64,000 bases of DNA, taken from NCBI RefSeq assembly GCF_034314085.1, contig NZ_JAVIWI010000002.1:62001-126000 (forward strand), in the 5' to 3' direction. Below, piece by piece: positions 9,679-18,088 of this stretch. The translations under genes were made by a program, and so were the position numbers. The notes below the pieces were generated by a model. It was not told where the DNA came from. It saw nothing but the letters and a program-made list of their open reading frames with translations, and searched no databases. Each line of letters opens with the position of its first letter. Positions within the stretch are counted from its first letter, which is position 1. This DNA comes from Undibacterium sp. 5I1 (GTDB taxonomy: Bacteria; Pseudomonadota; Gammaproteobacteria; Burkholderiales; Burkholderiaceae_D).

Positions 9679-10641
9679 ATGAACCCAACTGAAGTTGAAC
9701 ACCAGAACGAGAATTCCTTGCATTCGGCAACTGAGAGAGCAACTGCGGCATCGCGAAGTACCTGGGTGAGCGTAGGTGTCAATATTTGCTTGAGTGTTGC
9801 TCAAATTAGCATAGGTATATTCGCTAAATCACAAGGCTTGATTGCTGACGGCATTCATTCGTTATCCGACCTGGTGTCGGATTTTGTTGTGCTATTTGCC
9901 AGTCATCACAGCAAGAAAGACGCCGATGACGACCATCCTTATGGTCATCAGCGATTTGAAAATGCGGCCTCGTTGATTCTAGGGTTGTTACTACTCGCAG
10001 TTGGTGCAGGCATGATTTGGACTGCTGTATTGAAGCTTGAAGCTCCGGATACCATCGCACAAGTACAGAGTATTGCCTTATGGATGGCGGCTATAGCGCT
10101 ATGCACCAAAGAGCTACTTTTTCGCTACATGCTTGCCATCGCCAAGCGCATCAAATCAAGCATGCTGATTGCAAATGCATGGCACGCCCGTTCAGATGCG
10201 GCATCATCATTTGTGGTCGGCGTAGGTATCATCGGTAATTTAGCAGGCTATCCAATACTTGACCCTATTGCCGCACTGATTGTAGGATTCATGATTCTCA
10301 AAATGGGTTGGGGATTTGCTTGGGATGCCCTACATGATTTAATGGATCGAGCAGTCGACCAGATCGAACTCAACGCAATCCGAATCACATTGTTAGAAAC
10401 ACCTGGTGTGAGCAACGTTCATGATTTGCGTACGCGGAAGATGGGTGACATGATCGTCGCCGATGTGCACCTAGAAGTCGAAGCATCACTGACAGTGGAG
10501 GCCGGACATGACATTGCAGTCGATGCCAGGCGTCGTGTGCTGGAGCGCCACAGAGTGCTCAACCTAATGACGCACATTGATCCATGGAAAAAACCAGATC
10601 TAGATCACGAAAATAAAGTACAAATCTCCCCATCAGACTAG
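9679..10641 (+). CDS. cation diffusion facilitator (CDF) metal exporter
   Basis: Proton-coupled inner-membrane exporter of divalent metals. The transmembrane domain shows the metal site HSLSD (H60, D64), the marker HPYGH (residues 86-90) and four to six hydrophobic helices. The C-terminal cytoplasmic ferredoxin-like domain contains GVSNVHDLRTRKMGDMIVAD and a terminal HIDP-type metal ligand. The open frame extends upstream to 9586, but the family N-terminus fits MNPTEVEHQ at 9679; no strong ribosome-binding site settles this. His in the first motif position suggests Zn, Co or similar, but the substrate is not decided by sequence. Confidence 0.9.
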   Translation: MNPTEVEHQNENSLHSATERATAASRSTWVSVGVNICLSVAQISIGIFAKSQGLIADGIHSLSDLVSDFVVLFASHHSKKDADDDHPYGHQRFENAASLILGLLLLAVGAGMIWTAVLKLEAPDTIAQVQSIALWMAAIALCTKELLFRYMLAIAKRIKSSMLIANAWHARSDAASSFVVGVGIIGNLAGYPILDPIAALIVGFMILKMGWGFAWDALHDLMDRAVDQIELNAIRITLLETPGVSNVHDLRTRKMGDMIVADVHLEVEASLTVEAGHDIAVDARRRVLERHRVLNLMTHIDPWKKPDLDHENKVQISPSD

Positions 10642-10863
10642 GACGAATAACACGGCATCAAAGTAGAAAGGTGAAATTTTGTAGCTTCGAAAACTGCAGA
10701 AAAGCTTAACAAAAATGACCAGAATTGGCCTCTCACCTTTCGTCCTTTAAATGCCTTGCTCATGTTGCTTAACGTAGTTTCTAAGTATATGTTTCTGCGG
10801 CTCGCTACCTAAGGTACTTAAATAGATCAGTTTTGTATCCTAATAACTAACCTAGGAAATCGC

Positions 10864-11421
10864 ATGGCGAAGCATATTAACTTTGGCACAGAGTCTGAAC
10901 ACAATTGGAAATATCACAAGCCCGCAATTTGGCTCCACTGGGTATCCGCACTCTTGATCATCGGCTTACTGTGCGTGGGCTGGTACATGATGTCGATTGA
11001 GGATGAGCCTGGGAGTGGTTGGTATTTTGATCAACATAAATCGTTCGGCATACTCGTCCTCATACTAATTCTGATTCGCATAGTCTGGCGGATCAGACAC
11101 AAACCAGAGCCATTGTCAGATAACGTCCCTGGCTGGCAAAAGAATTTAGCAAGCATTATCCAATGGCTGCTTTATGGCAGCATGTTTGCCATGCCTATTA
11201 TCGGATTTATAGGGACATCTTATACCAAGCGAGGTGTATCACTATTCGGAATGAAACTCCCAGCCTGGACGACTCCCAATCATGACATCGCTGAACAATT
11301 TTTTGCTGCGCACTCAATCTTAGCTTTTATCCTGACGACCCTGATCGTCCTGCATGTGCTAGCCGGCCTAAAGCACCTATTCATAGATAGAGACCGCGTC
11401 TTTTACCGAATGTGGTTCTAA
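10864..11421 (+). CDS. cytochrome b561 family protein
   Basis: 185-residue four-helix membrane haem b protein. Helices are visible at WVSALLIIGLLCVGWYMM, FGILVLILILIRIVWRI, IIQWLLYGSMFAMPIIGFIG and SILAFILTTLIVLHVLAGL. Candidate haem ligands are the His in WLHW, DQHKSFG, AAHSIL and VLHVLAGLKH. Bacterial members (CybB, CybP, SOO-type) move electrons between quinone and acceptors such as superoxide. It stands alone; no partner gene such as YceI is adjacent. Confidence 0.88.
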   Translation: MAKHINFGTESEHNWKYHKPAIWLHWVSALLIIGLLCVGWYMMSIEDEPGSGWYFDQHKSFGILVLILILIRIVWRIRHKPEPLSDNVPGWQKNLASIIQWLLYGSMFAMPIIGFIGTSYTKRGVSLFGMKLPAWTTPNHDIAEQFFAAHSILAFILTTLIVLHVLAGLKHLFIDRDRVFYRMWF

Positions 11422-12023
11422 AACCGATTCTGTCGCATTGTTGATCGGAAGACGACAATAGCAGGAACTATGTCACCGATAAGTAAAATCGATTTGTGTG
11501 CGGCGTAGATTTAATTCCATCAATCTCTAACTGTCTATTTACACCAGTACTAATCCAGCGAGCACGATACTGATGGACCGGAACTGCTTACATTTGAGCA
11601 CCGGCACGAGCATCCGCTTGATCGTATATGCGCTCTGCTAGACAATGGTTTTAAGATTTTAGCCTTGTAACGAAAGATCTGTGGTCACTTTGTTGAGGTT
11701 CCTCTCCGCCATCATGCCCCTCCACATTGATGGAGAAATGCATCGCTATAATATTGAGCAGGTCAGTTCATCCTTTATCAGTGTTTTGCAATCTAGAAGT
11801 TCATTACGCTAACGGCTCACTAGGGCTATGAGACTCTGTTATCCATCCGTTTTATGGGCTAGGTTTTGACATACCAGCCCAGCAACTGTAAACCAACTGA
11901 CCGGGTCAGGTCTCTCTAACGGCAATTTAACGGACTATAGTAAAATATAAGCATCGTTTAGAATTACTCAAAACTATTCTCTCAATAATCACCATTCAAG
12001 TGTAATTTCAATAGGATAAAACC
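11422..12023. other. intergenic region, no gene identified
   Basis: 600 bp with no convincing coding stretch in either strand. TTGACA near 11865 followed after 17 bases by TAAACC could be a weak sigma-70 promoter for the dehydrogenase at 12024, and AT-rich sequence (ATAGTAAAATATAA) lies around 11937-11950. GATTCTGTCGCATTG near 11426 resembles an IS6-type end but stands alone. Confidence 0.35.
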
Positions 12024-12464
12024 ATGGCAAATATCAGCTTTCTTGGGACAGGATTGCTCGGCGGTGCATTCGCTGAAGCTGCGGCAAAACGTGGTGACTC
12101 AGTCACCGCATGGAATCGTTCTGCGGACAAAGTTAACGCTTTGATGCAATTTGGTGTCAAAGCCGCCGCAACTCCTGCTGACGCAGTCCGAGGTGCATCG
12201 CGAGTGCATCTAGTGCTAAAAGATGACGCAGTTGTCGAAGAAGTTATTGCCATGGCACGTACTGCACTCGAGCCTGGTACGATCATCATTGATCATACTA
12301 CGACCTTGCCGGTACTCACCGCAAAGCGCGCTGAACAACTTCATACCGCAGGATTGAAGTATTTGCACTGCCCTGTCTTTATCCGATTTGCGCGTAAAAC
12401 CCCGTCGTTCAGGGCGGGGATGTAAGCGCGGAAGGCGAAGCCTTCCTTGTCTTGGACTTTCGGT

Positions 12465-12884
12465 TTAATGCGGCGTTTGCTGTTGCTCGATGTACTTGCG
12501 AATCACAGCAATAGGCGCACCTCCGCAGCTTCCAGCGAAGTAGCTAGGCGACCACAGCGCACCGCCCCAGAGTTTCTTGCGGATGTTCGGATAGTTCTTC
12601 TTCCGAATCATCAAGCTTGATATTCCCTTGAGGCTGTTCACAAGCTTTGACACTGCCACTTTAGGCGGATAGTTCACCAGTAGGTGAACGTGGTCGTCCT
12701 CGCCGTCGAACTCAACAAGCTCCGATTCAAAGTCCTTGCAGACACTAGCAAATATTGGGCGCAGATCATCAAGAATCTCTTTGGTGAATACCCCGCGCCG
12801 GTATTTTGTCACAAAGACCAAATGCACATGCATCATAAATACACAGTGTCTTCCAGTCCTAATATCGTTGTTGTCTTCGCTCAT
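12465..12884 (-). CDS. tnpA: IS200/IS605 transposase TnpA (Y1 HUH enzyme)
   Basis: 139-residue single-strand DNA transposase. The metal-binding HUH motif is H65-V-H67 in EDDHVHLLVNYPP, and the catalytic tyrosine is Y131 in IRKYIEQQQ. The start MSEDNNDIRTGRHCVF at 12884 fits the family length; an open extension to 12920 would overlap tnpB. It cuts and joins the hairpin ends as a dimer. All key residues are present, so it is probably active. Confidence 0.93.
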   Translation of the reverse strand: MSEDNNDIRTGRHCVFMMHVHLVFVTKYRRGVFTKEILDDLRPIFASVCKDFESELVEFDGEDDHVHLLVNYPPKVAVSKLVNSLKGISSLMIRKKNYPNIRKKLWGGALWSPSYFAGSCGGAPIAVIRKYIEQQQTPH

Positions 12885-12905
12885 AGACCAGAGTATGATC
12901 GAACC

Positions 12906-14147
12906 ATGCAAAGACTTCAAGCCTTTAAATACGAACTGATGCCAGACGGCGAACAGCAGCGCGATATGCGCCGCTTTGCTGGGTCGTGCAGGTTCGTCTA
13001 TAACAAGGCTTTAGCATTGCAAAAAGAAAATCACGAAGCAGGAAACAAGTTCATCGGCTACGTGCCAATGGCGGCGAATCTGCCGATCTGGAAGCGTGAA
13101 TCTGGTACGGAATGGCTCAAAGAAACGCCATCCCAGGCGCTGCAACATGCCCTGAAGGACTTGGACAAAGCCTACAGCAACTTCTTTGCCAAACGTGCCG
13201 ACTTCCCGCGCTTTAAAAAGAAAGGCAGTGGCGACAGCTTCCGCTATCCCGACCCGAAACAGATCAAGCTCGATCAGGCCAACGACCGCATCCTCGTGCC
13301 GAAACTTGGCTGGATACGCTACCGCAACAGTCGTGATGTATTGGGCGAAGTGCGTAACGTCACGATAAGCCAATCAGGTGGCAAATGGTTCGCCTCGATC
13401 CAGACGCAGCGCGAAGTCGAACAGCCATTGCCCACGGCAACAAGCGCTATCGGCATCGATGTCGGCATTGCGCGGTTCGCCACCATGAGCGATGAGAGCT
13501 ATATCGCGCCACTCAACAGCTTTAAGAAGCACCAGCAACGCCTTGCACGTTACCAACGGCGCATGAGCCATAAGGTGAAGTTCAGCAGTAACTGGAAAAA
13601 GGCAAAAGCCAAAGTCCAGAAGATTCACACCGGCATCGCTAACGCCAGAAAAGATTTCCTGCACAATACCACAACGACGATCAGCCAAAACCACGCGCTC
13701 GTATGCATTGAGGATTTGCAGGTACGGAATATGTCCAAGTCTTCCAAAGGCAATAGTGAACAGCACGGCAAGATGGTCAAGCAGAAGTCTGGCCTAAACC
13801 GTTCCATCCTCGATCAGGGCTGGGGCGAATTCAGGCGACAACTGGCGTATAAGGTGCAGTGGCACGGCGGCATGTTGCTTGCCGTTCCGCCGCACCACAC
13901 CAGCCAGACGTGTCCATGCTGCGGCCATGTGTCGAAAGACAATCGGCAAACACAAGCAAAATTCTTGTGTGTCGATTGTGGCTACGAAAATCACGCCGAT
14001 GTCGTTGGCGCGATCAATATTTTAGAGCGGGGATACCGCTTGTTAGCCTGTGGAGAGTCGGTGCAGTCAGACCGCTCAGTGAAGCAGGAACCCGCCGAAG
14101 CGACTCGCAAATCATCGCGCAGCGCCGTAGGAATCCCCGTCCTTTAG
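12906..14147 (+). CDS. tnpB: RNA-guided nuclease TnpB of IS605 type
   Basis: 413 residues starting MQRLQAFKYELM; the longer open frame from 12684 runs antisense to tnpA and is rejected. RuvC catalytic residues are D185 (AIGIDVGIARF), E269 (LVCIEDLQVRN) and D365 (NHADVVGAIN). A zinc ribbon has C336, C339, C355 and C358. TnpB proteins use a right-end RNA to cut DNA next to a target-adjacent motif and help retain the element. The stop codon TAG lies in the loop of the right-end hairpin, so coding and RNA functions overlap. Confidence 0.95.
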   Translation: MQRLQAFKYELMPDGEQQRDMRRFAGSCRFVYNKALALQKENHEAGNKFIGYVPMAANLPIWKRESGTEWLKETPSQALQHALKDLDKAYSNFFAKRADFPRFKKKGSGDSFRYPDPKQIKLDQANDRILVPKLGWIRYRNSRDVLGEVRNVTISQSGGKWFASIQTQREVEQPLPTATSAIGIDVGIARFATMSDESYIAPLNSFKKHQQRLARYQRRMSHKVKFSSNWKKAKAKVQKIHTGIANARKDFLHNTTTTISQNHALVCIEDLQVRNMSKSSKGNSEQHGKMVKQKSGLNRSILDQGWGEFRRQLAYKVQWHGGMLLAVPPHHTSQTCPCCGHVSKDNRQTQAKFLCVDCGYENHADVVGAINILERGYRLLACGESVQSDRSVKQEPAEATRKSSRSAVGIPVL

Positions 14148-14164
14148 GGCGGGGAGGATGTCAA
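14040..14164 (+). ncRNA. predicted right-end guide RNA (reRNA/omegaRNA) scaffold for TnpB copy 1
   Basis: In characterised IS605 elements the 3' end of tnpB plus the element right end makes the guide RNA scaffold, and the guide is the flanking DNA. Here the right end has the hairpin 14135-14154 and ends at 14164. The 5' limit is a guess. The guide would begin at 14165 (GGGACCACCGGC), inside the dehydrogenase gene. Confidence 0.45.
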
Positions 14165-14660
14165 GGGACCACCGGCTGCTAGAAACGCTCAAGGTTCAAT
14201 GATGGTTGCTGGCCCAAGTGCTCTATTCGAATCGGTCAAGGCAGATCTCGCCAAGATGACCGGGCGTCTGGTTTATATAGGAGAACGATCCGACCTTGCC
14301 GCCGCGAACAAATTACTAGGTAATGCAATGATCATTGGCCTCTCTGCAGTAATGGCAGATGTGCTGACTCTGGCGCAGGCAAGCGATATACATGGTGAAG
14401 ATGCGATCAAGTTGCTTGGTATGCTGGACTTAAATGCGACGGTCGGCGGTCGCGGGCTCAACATGGCAAAAGGCAACTTCGCTCCGAGTTTTGAGCTAGT
14501 GATGGCACGCAAGGATGTGCGTCTGATGTTGGAAACATCTGGCAGTCGCTCGATGGCAACACTGCCAGCAATTGCGGCCAGAATGGATCAGCTCATCGCC
14601 GCTGGACATGGTGCTGAAGATGCCAGCGTGCTTGGAATCGATGCAGTGGTGCGGCCTTGA

Positions 14661-14955
14661 GTATAGCTGGCTGCGGTTCTCGTTTAGACAATCCGAGCTA
14701 AAAGCTTGAACTCACAGACCGCAGTCCAACGTCACATCGATTGGGGTCGAAAAAATTACAACGACTTATATCGTTCATATAATCACAATTAGCATTGTCA
14801 CCACCTGAGGTAACATCGGCATACGCTGACGCAAAATAATCATAAATCGTTTTTTCGAACTTTACCTCGCATATGCTTTTAATCAGAATTTCTGTAATTA
14901 ACTCAGACATTGCTCTTACAGTTCGCTATAACGATCACACCGTACAACTCGAACT
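14661..14955. other. intergenic region with a doubtful small ORF
   Basis: A 70-codon frame lies on the minus strand from 14910 to 14698 (MSELITEILIKSICEVKFEK at its start). It has only a weak AGAG upstream and no recognised family, and it ends against IS5 copy A. I list it as possible only. Confidence 0.25.
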
Positions 14956-16045
14956 GGCGTTGGTGCACTTAAAAGTTGAAGTAAAAAGTACCCCAACTCC
15001 GATCATTTATGCAGGAACTTTCTGACTACGGACGGAGTTTGGGCGTCCAGCAGCGAGCATGCGATTTAACACAGCAACACCGACGGCGGCCTCGGTTTTT
15101 TGCGCTTCGAATCTGCGCGCACGCAGTCGAGGACCGATGATCGATTTATAGCGTCCCATGGTCGTTTCGACCAAAGCACGCTGTCCATAACCAGTGGCTT
15201 CTTGCCAAGCCAACCGACCCTCTGTATTGATCATGTCAAGATGGCGATTACGCTGACTTGGCGAACGCGATTGAGTACCAGGAACGGCGGTTTTACGGGG
15301 TGGGATAACCACCGCAATATCGTCACCATATTGCGCGATCGTTTGATAAGTGGGCGCGCCATCATAGGCACCATCGGCAGTGACTTTGTCGATTTGTTCG
15401 TCGACCTGATCCAGTAGTGGCCCCACTTGAGATGGGTCATCCGTATGCTGATCGGTGAGGATCTGCGCGACAATCATGCCTGCATCGACATCGACGGCCA
15501 GATGTAGTTTGCGCCAGCTACGGCGCGACTTCGCGCCATGTTTTTCTTCCAGCCATTGTCCTGCCCCAAAGACCTGCAAACCTGTGCTGTCGATGAGCAC
15601 ATGGAGTGGCCCCTTTGGTGCGGATGGTGACTTCGTTACCGTCAGTCCGACCGCCCGTCTGCTGACCGTGGTGTGATCCGGTGCCGTGATTGTCAGGTTC
15701 ATCAGTGTCAGCACGGAAGCCATTAACCCTTCGGTTTGTCGCAGGGCCATTTTGAAGGCGGAGCGCAGCATCAGACTCGTCTCAATGGCGCTATCCCGAT
15801 AGCGAGCCTGACCATTTGGCCCTACGCTTTGCCACTGATCTAATGCTGCGTCTTCAATCCACAACGTCAGGCTACCGCGCCGCCGTAATCCTGCTTCATA
15901 TTCCGGCCAATTCTGAACCTTGAACGACATCTTAGGTATATGATGACGCCGATCGTCGTTGTGTTTGTTGGGCATCGGGGCGATCAGTAAAATTGAGGCC
16001 GCATCGTAACATCACCGCTTTTCGAGTTTGAAGTGCACCAACGCC
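14956..16045 (-). mobile_element. IS5-family element, complete (copy A)
   Basis: 1090 bp bounded by GGCGTTGGTGCACTT and its inverse. It is identical to copies B, C and D apart from scattered single-base changes (one silent change near 15951). The flanks are AACT on the left and GATC on the right; no target duplication. The right flank continues directly into a fragment of another IS5 copy in opposite orientation. Confidence 0.95.
15007..15975 (-). CDS. IS5-family transposase (copy A)
   Basis: 322-residue DDE transposase. The catalytic residues sit in HVLIDSTGLQVFG (D), VTADGAYDGAPT (D) and ALVETTMGRYKSIIGPRLRA (E with the downstream R/K). The N-terminus (MPNKHNDDRRHHIPKMSFKV) precedes an RRRGSLTLWI motif common in IS5 transposases. 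It is intact, and so near-identical to the other three that the expansion must be recent. Confidence 0.95.
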   Translation of the reverse strand: MPNKHNDDRRHHIPKMSFKVQNWPEYEAGLRRRGSLTLWIEDAALDQWQSVGPNGQARYRDSAIETSLMLRSAFKMALRQTEGLMASVLTLMNLTITAPDHTTVSRRAVGLTVTKSPSAPKGPLHVLIDSTGLQVFGAGQWLEEKHGAKSRRSWRKLHLAVDVDAGMIVAQILTDQHTDDPSQVGPLLDQVDEQIDKVTADGAYDGAPTYQTIAQYGDDIAVVIPPRKTAVPGTQSRSPSQRNRHLDMINTEGRLAWQEATGYGQRALVETTMGRYKSIIGPRLRARRFEAQKTEAAVGVAVLNRMLAAGRPNSVRSQKVPA

Positions 16046-16232
16046 GATCATCGGTCCTCGACTGCGTGCGCGCAGATTCGAAGCGCAAAAAACCGAGGCC
16101 GCCGTCGGTGTTGCTGTGTTAAATCGCATGCTCGCTGCTGGACGCCCAAACTCCGTCCGTAGTCAGAAAGTTCCTGCATAAATGATCGGGGTTGGGGTAC
16201 TTTTTACTTCAACTTTTAAGTGCACCAACGCC
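16046..16232 (+). pseudogene. 187-bp 3' end fragment of an IS5 copy
   Basis: It matches the last 187 bp of the complete copies exactly in length, beginning GATCATCGGTCC (transposase codons for SIIGPRL) and ending at the terminal repeat at 16232. It lies head-on against copy A, so copy A seems to have entered, or recombined into, an older copy whose 5' part is gone. The base string GATC follows both IS ends (16046 and 16233). Confidence 0.92.
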
Positions 16233-16298
16233 GATCCGAATACTACGGCTGACCACATCTGTAAGACGTCGCGCCGATTGCTGTTACGGTGCTTCGGT

Positions 16299-17515
16299 TT
16301 AATTCAGCTGCATAACTAGTGTTTTCCTGGAGACAAACAGATAGCCCATCAGAGACAGTGTGATAAAGCCGACCGTACTGATCGTGAAATTTGCGCTGGG
16401 TTGGAACGACAGATCTGATACCACCATAGTACCTATTCCGGCGAAGCAATATTGGATGCATGTGAGCAGTCCCAACGCATGGGCCCCTTTGTCCCGGAAG
16501 TAGTTCGTCACGATCACCTGCACGGGCGGGTTGATGAGGGCCGTGGCCAGCCGCAGTAAGCAAGTACCTAGCGTGATCAGGCCGACGGTAAGCATAGTGT
16601 CGTGGGTAAACATTTGGGCAAGGATGACGGAGGTGCCCAGCATAGAAGTATAAATGCCGATTCCGACGATCTTCTGCGGTGTCACGTTGCTCGCGTTGAG
16701 CTTGCTCATCATACGATTTCCTAACAGATAAGCCAGAGCGATACCGATGAACAGATAGGCATAGTTGGTTTCACTCATCCCATACTGGTTGATGTACATG
16801 AAGCTGGAAATGCTGATAAATGCATAGAAAGCGGCAAACGCGGCGCCGACAATCAACGCGAGACCCAAAAAGTAGTTGTTCTCGAGAACACTGTAGTAAC
16901 TCAGGAGATGCGTCTTCATGCTGAAGTTGGCGCGAAACTCTTTTTGCCGATGGTTACTCTCGCATATCACCACCCACGCCCATGCGAATAAGGGAATTTC
17001 GAACAGTGCGATGGCCCAGAAGCAATTGCGCCAGTTGGAGACTTTCACGATCCATGCGCCCAATACCGGTGCGAGGATCGGCGAAAGAACCAGTCCGACT
17101 ACCAACAAGCCGGTAGCGTGAATCTGCGCCTTCTTGTCCATAGTATCCTTGATGATCAGCCTTAAGACGATATAGACCGCCGCACTACCCAGTGCCTGCG
17201 CGGCTCGTAACGCGATCATGGCAGGCATGGCAGTACACAGCGCGATCCAGACCGAGGCGGCGATATGTATGAGCAGACAGGAAAGAACCACAGAACGGCG
17301 TCCCCACAACTCGCTGACAACGCCGATAAACAGCACGAAGAACGCTTGGCTGTAGTTGTAGACTGAGATAGTTAGATTGCTCACGTCCATTGATACGCCG
17401 AATTCGCGGGCAATCAGGGGCAAGCCGGACAGGAAAATATCCGTGCATGCCTGGGTGGAGAAAAGAAGTAATACCATAAGGATGACAGGGGGGGGCGAAT
17501 GCCATTTGAGTTCAT
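16299..17515 (-). CDS. MFS drug/metabolite exporter (Bcr/CflA-like), start out of frame at a G8 tract
   Basis: Twelve-helix exporter; the frame from 17477 gives 392 residues with GVVSELWGRRSVVLSCLLIH (the MFS loop 2-3 signature) and SPILAPVLGAWIVKV (motif C of drug:H+ antiporters). The best ribosome-binding site (AGGA) lies seven bases before ATG 17515 (MNSNGIRPP), but a run of eight Gs at 17488-17495 puts this start one base out of register with the body. Nine would join them, giving PPPVILMVLLLFSTQACTD and a full first helix. It is last in the five-gene operon and is the likely product exporter. Confidence 0.85.
17488..17495. repeat. homopolymeric G8 (C8 in the coding sense) tract
   Basis: Eight consecutive G on the plus strand inside the 5' coding part of the exporter. 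Such tracts slip during replication and can switch translation on and off; they are also common sequencing errors. Confidence 0.85.
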
Positions 17516-17539
17516 AGAATAATCCTGCAAATAATGTGT

Positions 17540-18085
17540 TCAGTGACAGTCCAGCGCTAAGAGTTGCTGGGCCAAAGGCGGGCGGACGTCTGGACTGGTA
17601 AGGCCGTCCTCCCAGGCGCGGCGGAGCGCGACTTGCAAGTCTGCATACTCGGAATCAGACACGTTCGCCGGCCTGTTTTCGCGCATCGCGGTGGCGATGT
17701 GGCGTAGCTGTTCCAGTTGGTCGCCGATATAAAACGGTAGCCGCACGTCGCTGAGGTCGACTCGGTGGCCGTCCGGCAAAATGCGCGTGTCACGCTCGAA
17801 ATCGATGCTGAAGCGGCCTATCTGGATTAGGATGTAGCGCGAGTGGCTGCTGTTCTCGGAGCAGTGCGAAACCCGGTGAATGGTATTGGCGGGCACCTGC
17901 ACGACCTGACCCGGATGAAAAAGACAGGACTGGCCGCTCTCCGGTAGTTCTAGCAACAGACGCCCAGAGGCGCAATAAGTAATATCGGAAATATACGTAT
18001 GGCGGTGAAAGGCTAGGTTCTCGCTACCTACGTTATAGATGCATACACGGATATCGCCAGCGAAGGAAAATTCTTTGAAGTCCAT
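17540..18085 (-). CDS. cupin-domain protein (AraC N-terminal-like, no DNA-binding domain)
   Basis: 181 residues with a single small beta-barrel. AFHRHTYISDITYCASG and FHPGQVVQVPANTIHRV match cupin motifs 1 and 2, with His27, His29 and His69-type ligands, though the usual motif 1 glutamate is not obvious. Its C-terminus is helical and has no helix-turn-helix, so it is more likely an enzyme or ligand-binding protein than a regulator. It has a strong ribosome-binding site (AAGGGAGGTG) before ATG 18085, only three bases after the FAD gene stop, so it belongs to the operon. The function is unknown; cupins in such clusters include dioxygenases and decarboxylases. Confidence 0.75.
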   Translation of the reverse strand: MDFKEFSFAGDIRVCIYNVGSENLAFHRHTYISDITYCASGRLLLELPESGQSCLFHPGQVVQVPANTIHRVSHCSENSSHSRYILIQIGRFSIDFERDTRILPDGHRVDLSDVRLPFYIGDQLEQLRHIATAMRENRPANVSDSEYADLQVALRRAWEDGLTSPDVRPPLAQQLLALDCH

Positions 18086-18088
18086 TGC

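Larger units (their letters stand above)
12383..14164 (+). mobile_element. IS200/IS605-family element (copy 1, tnpA and tnpB)
   Basis: 1782 bp, placed by comparison with the second copy (32679-34458) and by restoring the interrupted gene. The left flank is TTTAT (12378-12382), the right end is GATGTCAA at 14164, and there is no target duplication, as expected for this family. Subterminal hairpins occur at both ends: 12400-12419 and 14135-14154, each pairing CCCCG with CGGGG. tnpA (minus) and tnpB (plus) are divergent with 21 bp between their starts. Confidence 0.93.
12024..14660 (+). pseudogene. NAD(P)-dependent beta-hydroxyacid dehydrogenase-like gene, split by an IS605-type insertion
   Basis: The gene occupies 12024-12382 and 14165-14660. 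Joining these gives exactly 855 bp, an open frame of 284 residues. The N-terminal Rossmann fold is clear (SFLGTGLLGGAFAEAAAKRG, then AWNRSADKV) and HCPVF joins MGPPAARNAQGSMMVAGP across the junction, the conserved substrate-binding loop of the 6-phosphogluconate/3-hydroxyisobutyrate dehydrogenase and imine reductase superfamily. The C-terminal helical domain has NKLLGNAMIIGLSAVMADVL with the catalytic lysine. The insertion abolishes the full protein unless the element excises precisely. The native substrate is unknown. Confidence 0.92.

Noticed and set aside
11422..11450. IS6 terminal repeat (GATTCTGTCGCATTG)
   Set aside because: No transposase remnant is adjacent and the first bases do not fit the GG start of the end repeat at 22189.
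12684..12905. 74-residue N-terminal extension of TnpB
   Set aside because: It runs antisense to tnpA, and all TnpB family features begin at MQRLQAF (12906); the same applies to copy 2.
15100..15417. 105-residue ORF repeated antisense in each IS5 copy
   Set aside because: It is the same shadow frame of the transposase in all copies, without its own ribosome-binding site.
17540..18085. AraC-type transcription regulator of the operon
   Set aside because: Only the cupin part is present; the C-terminus has no helix-turn-helix and the frame ends at residue 181.
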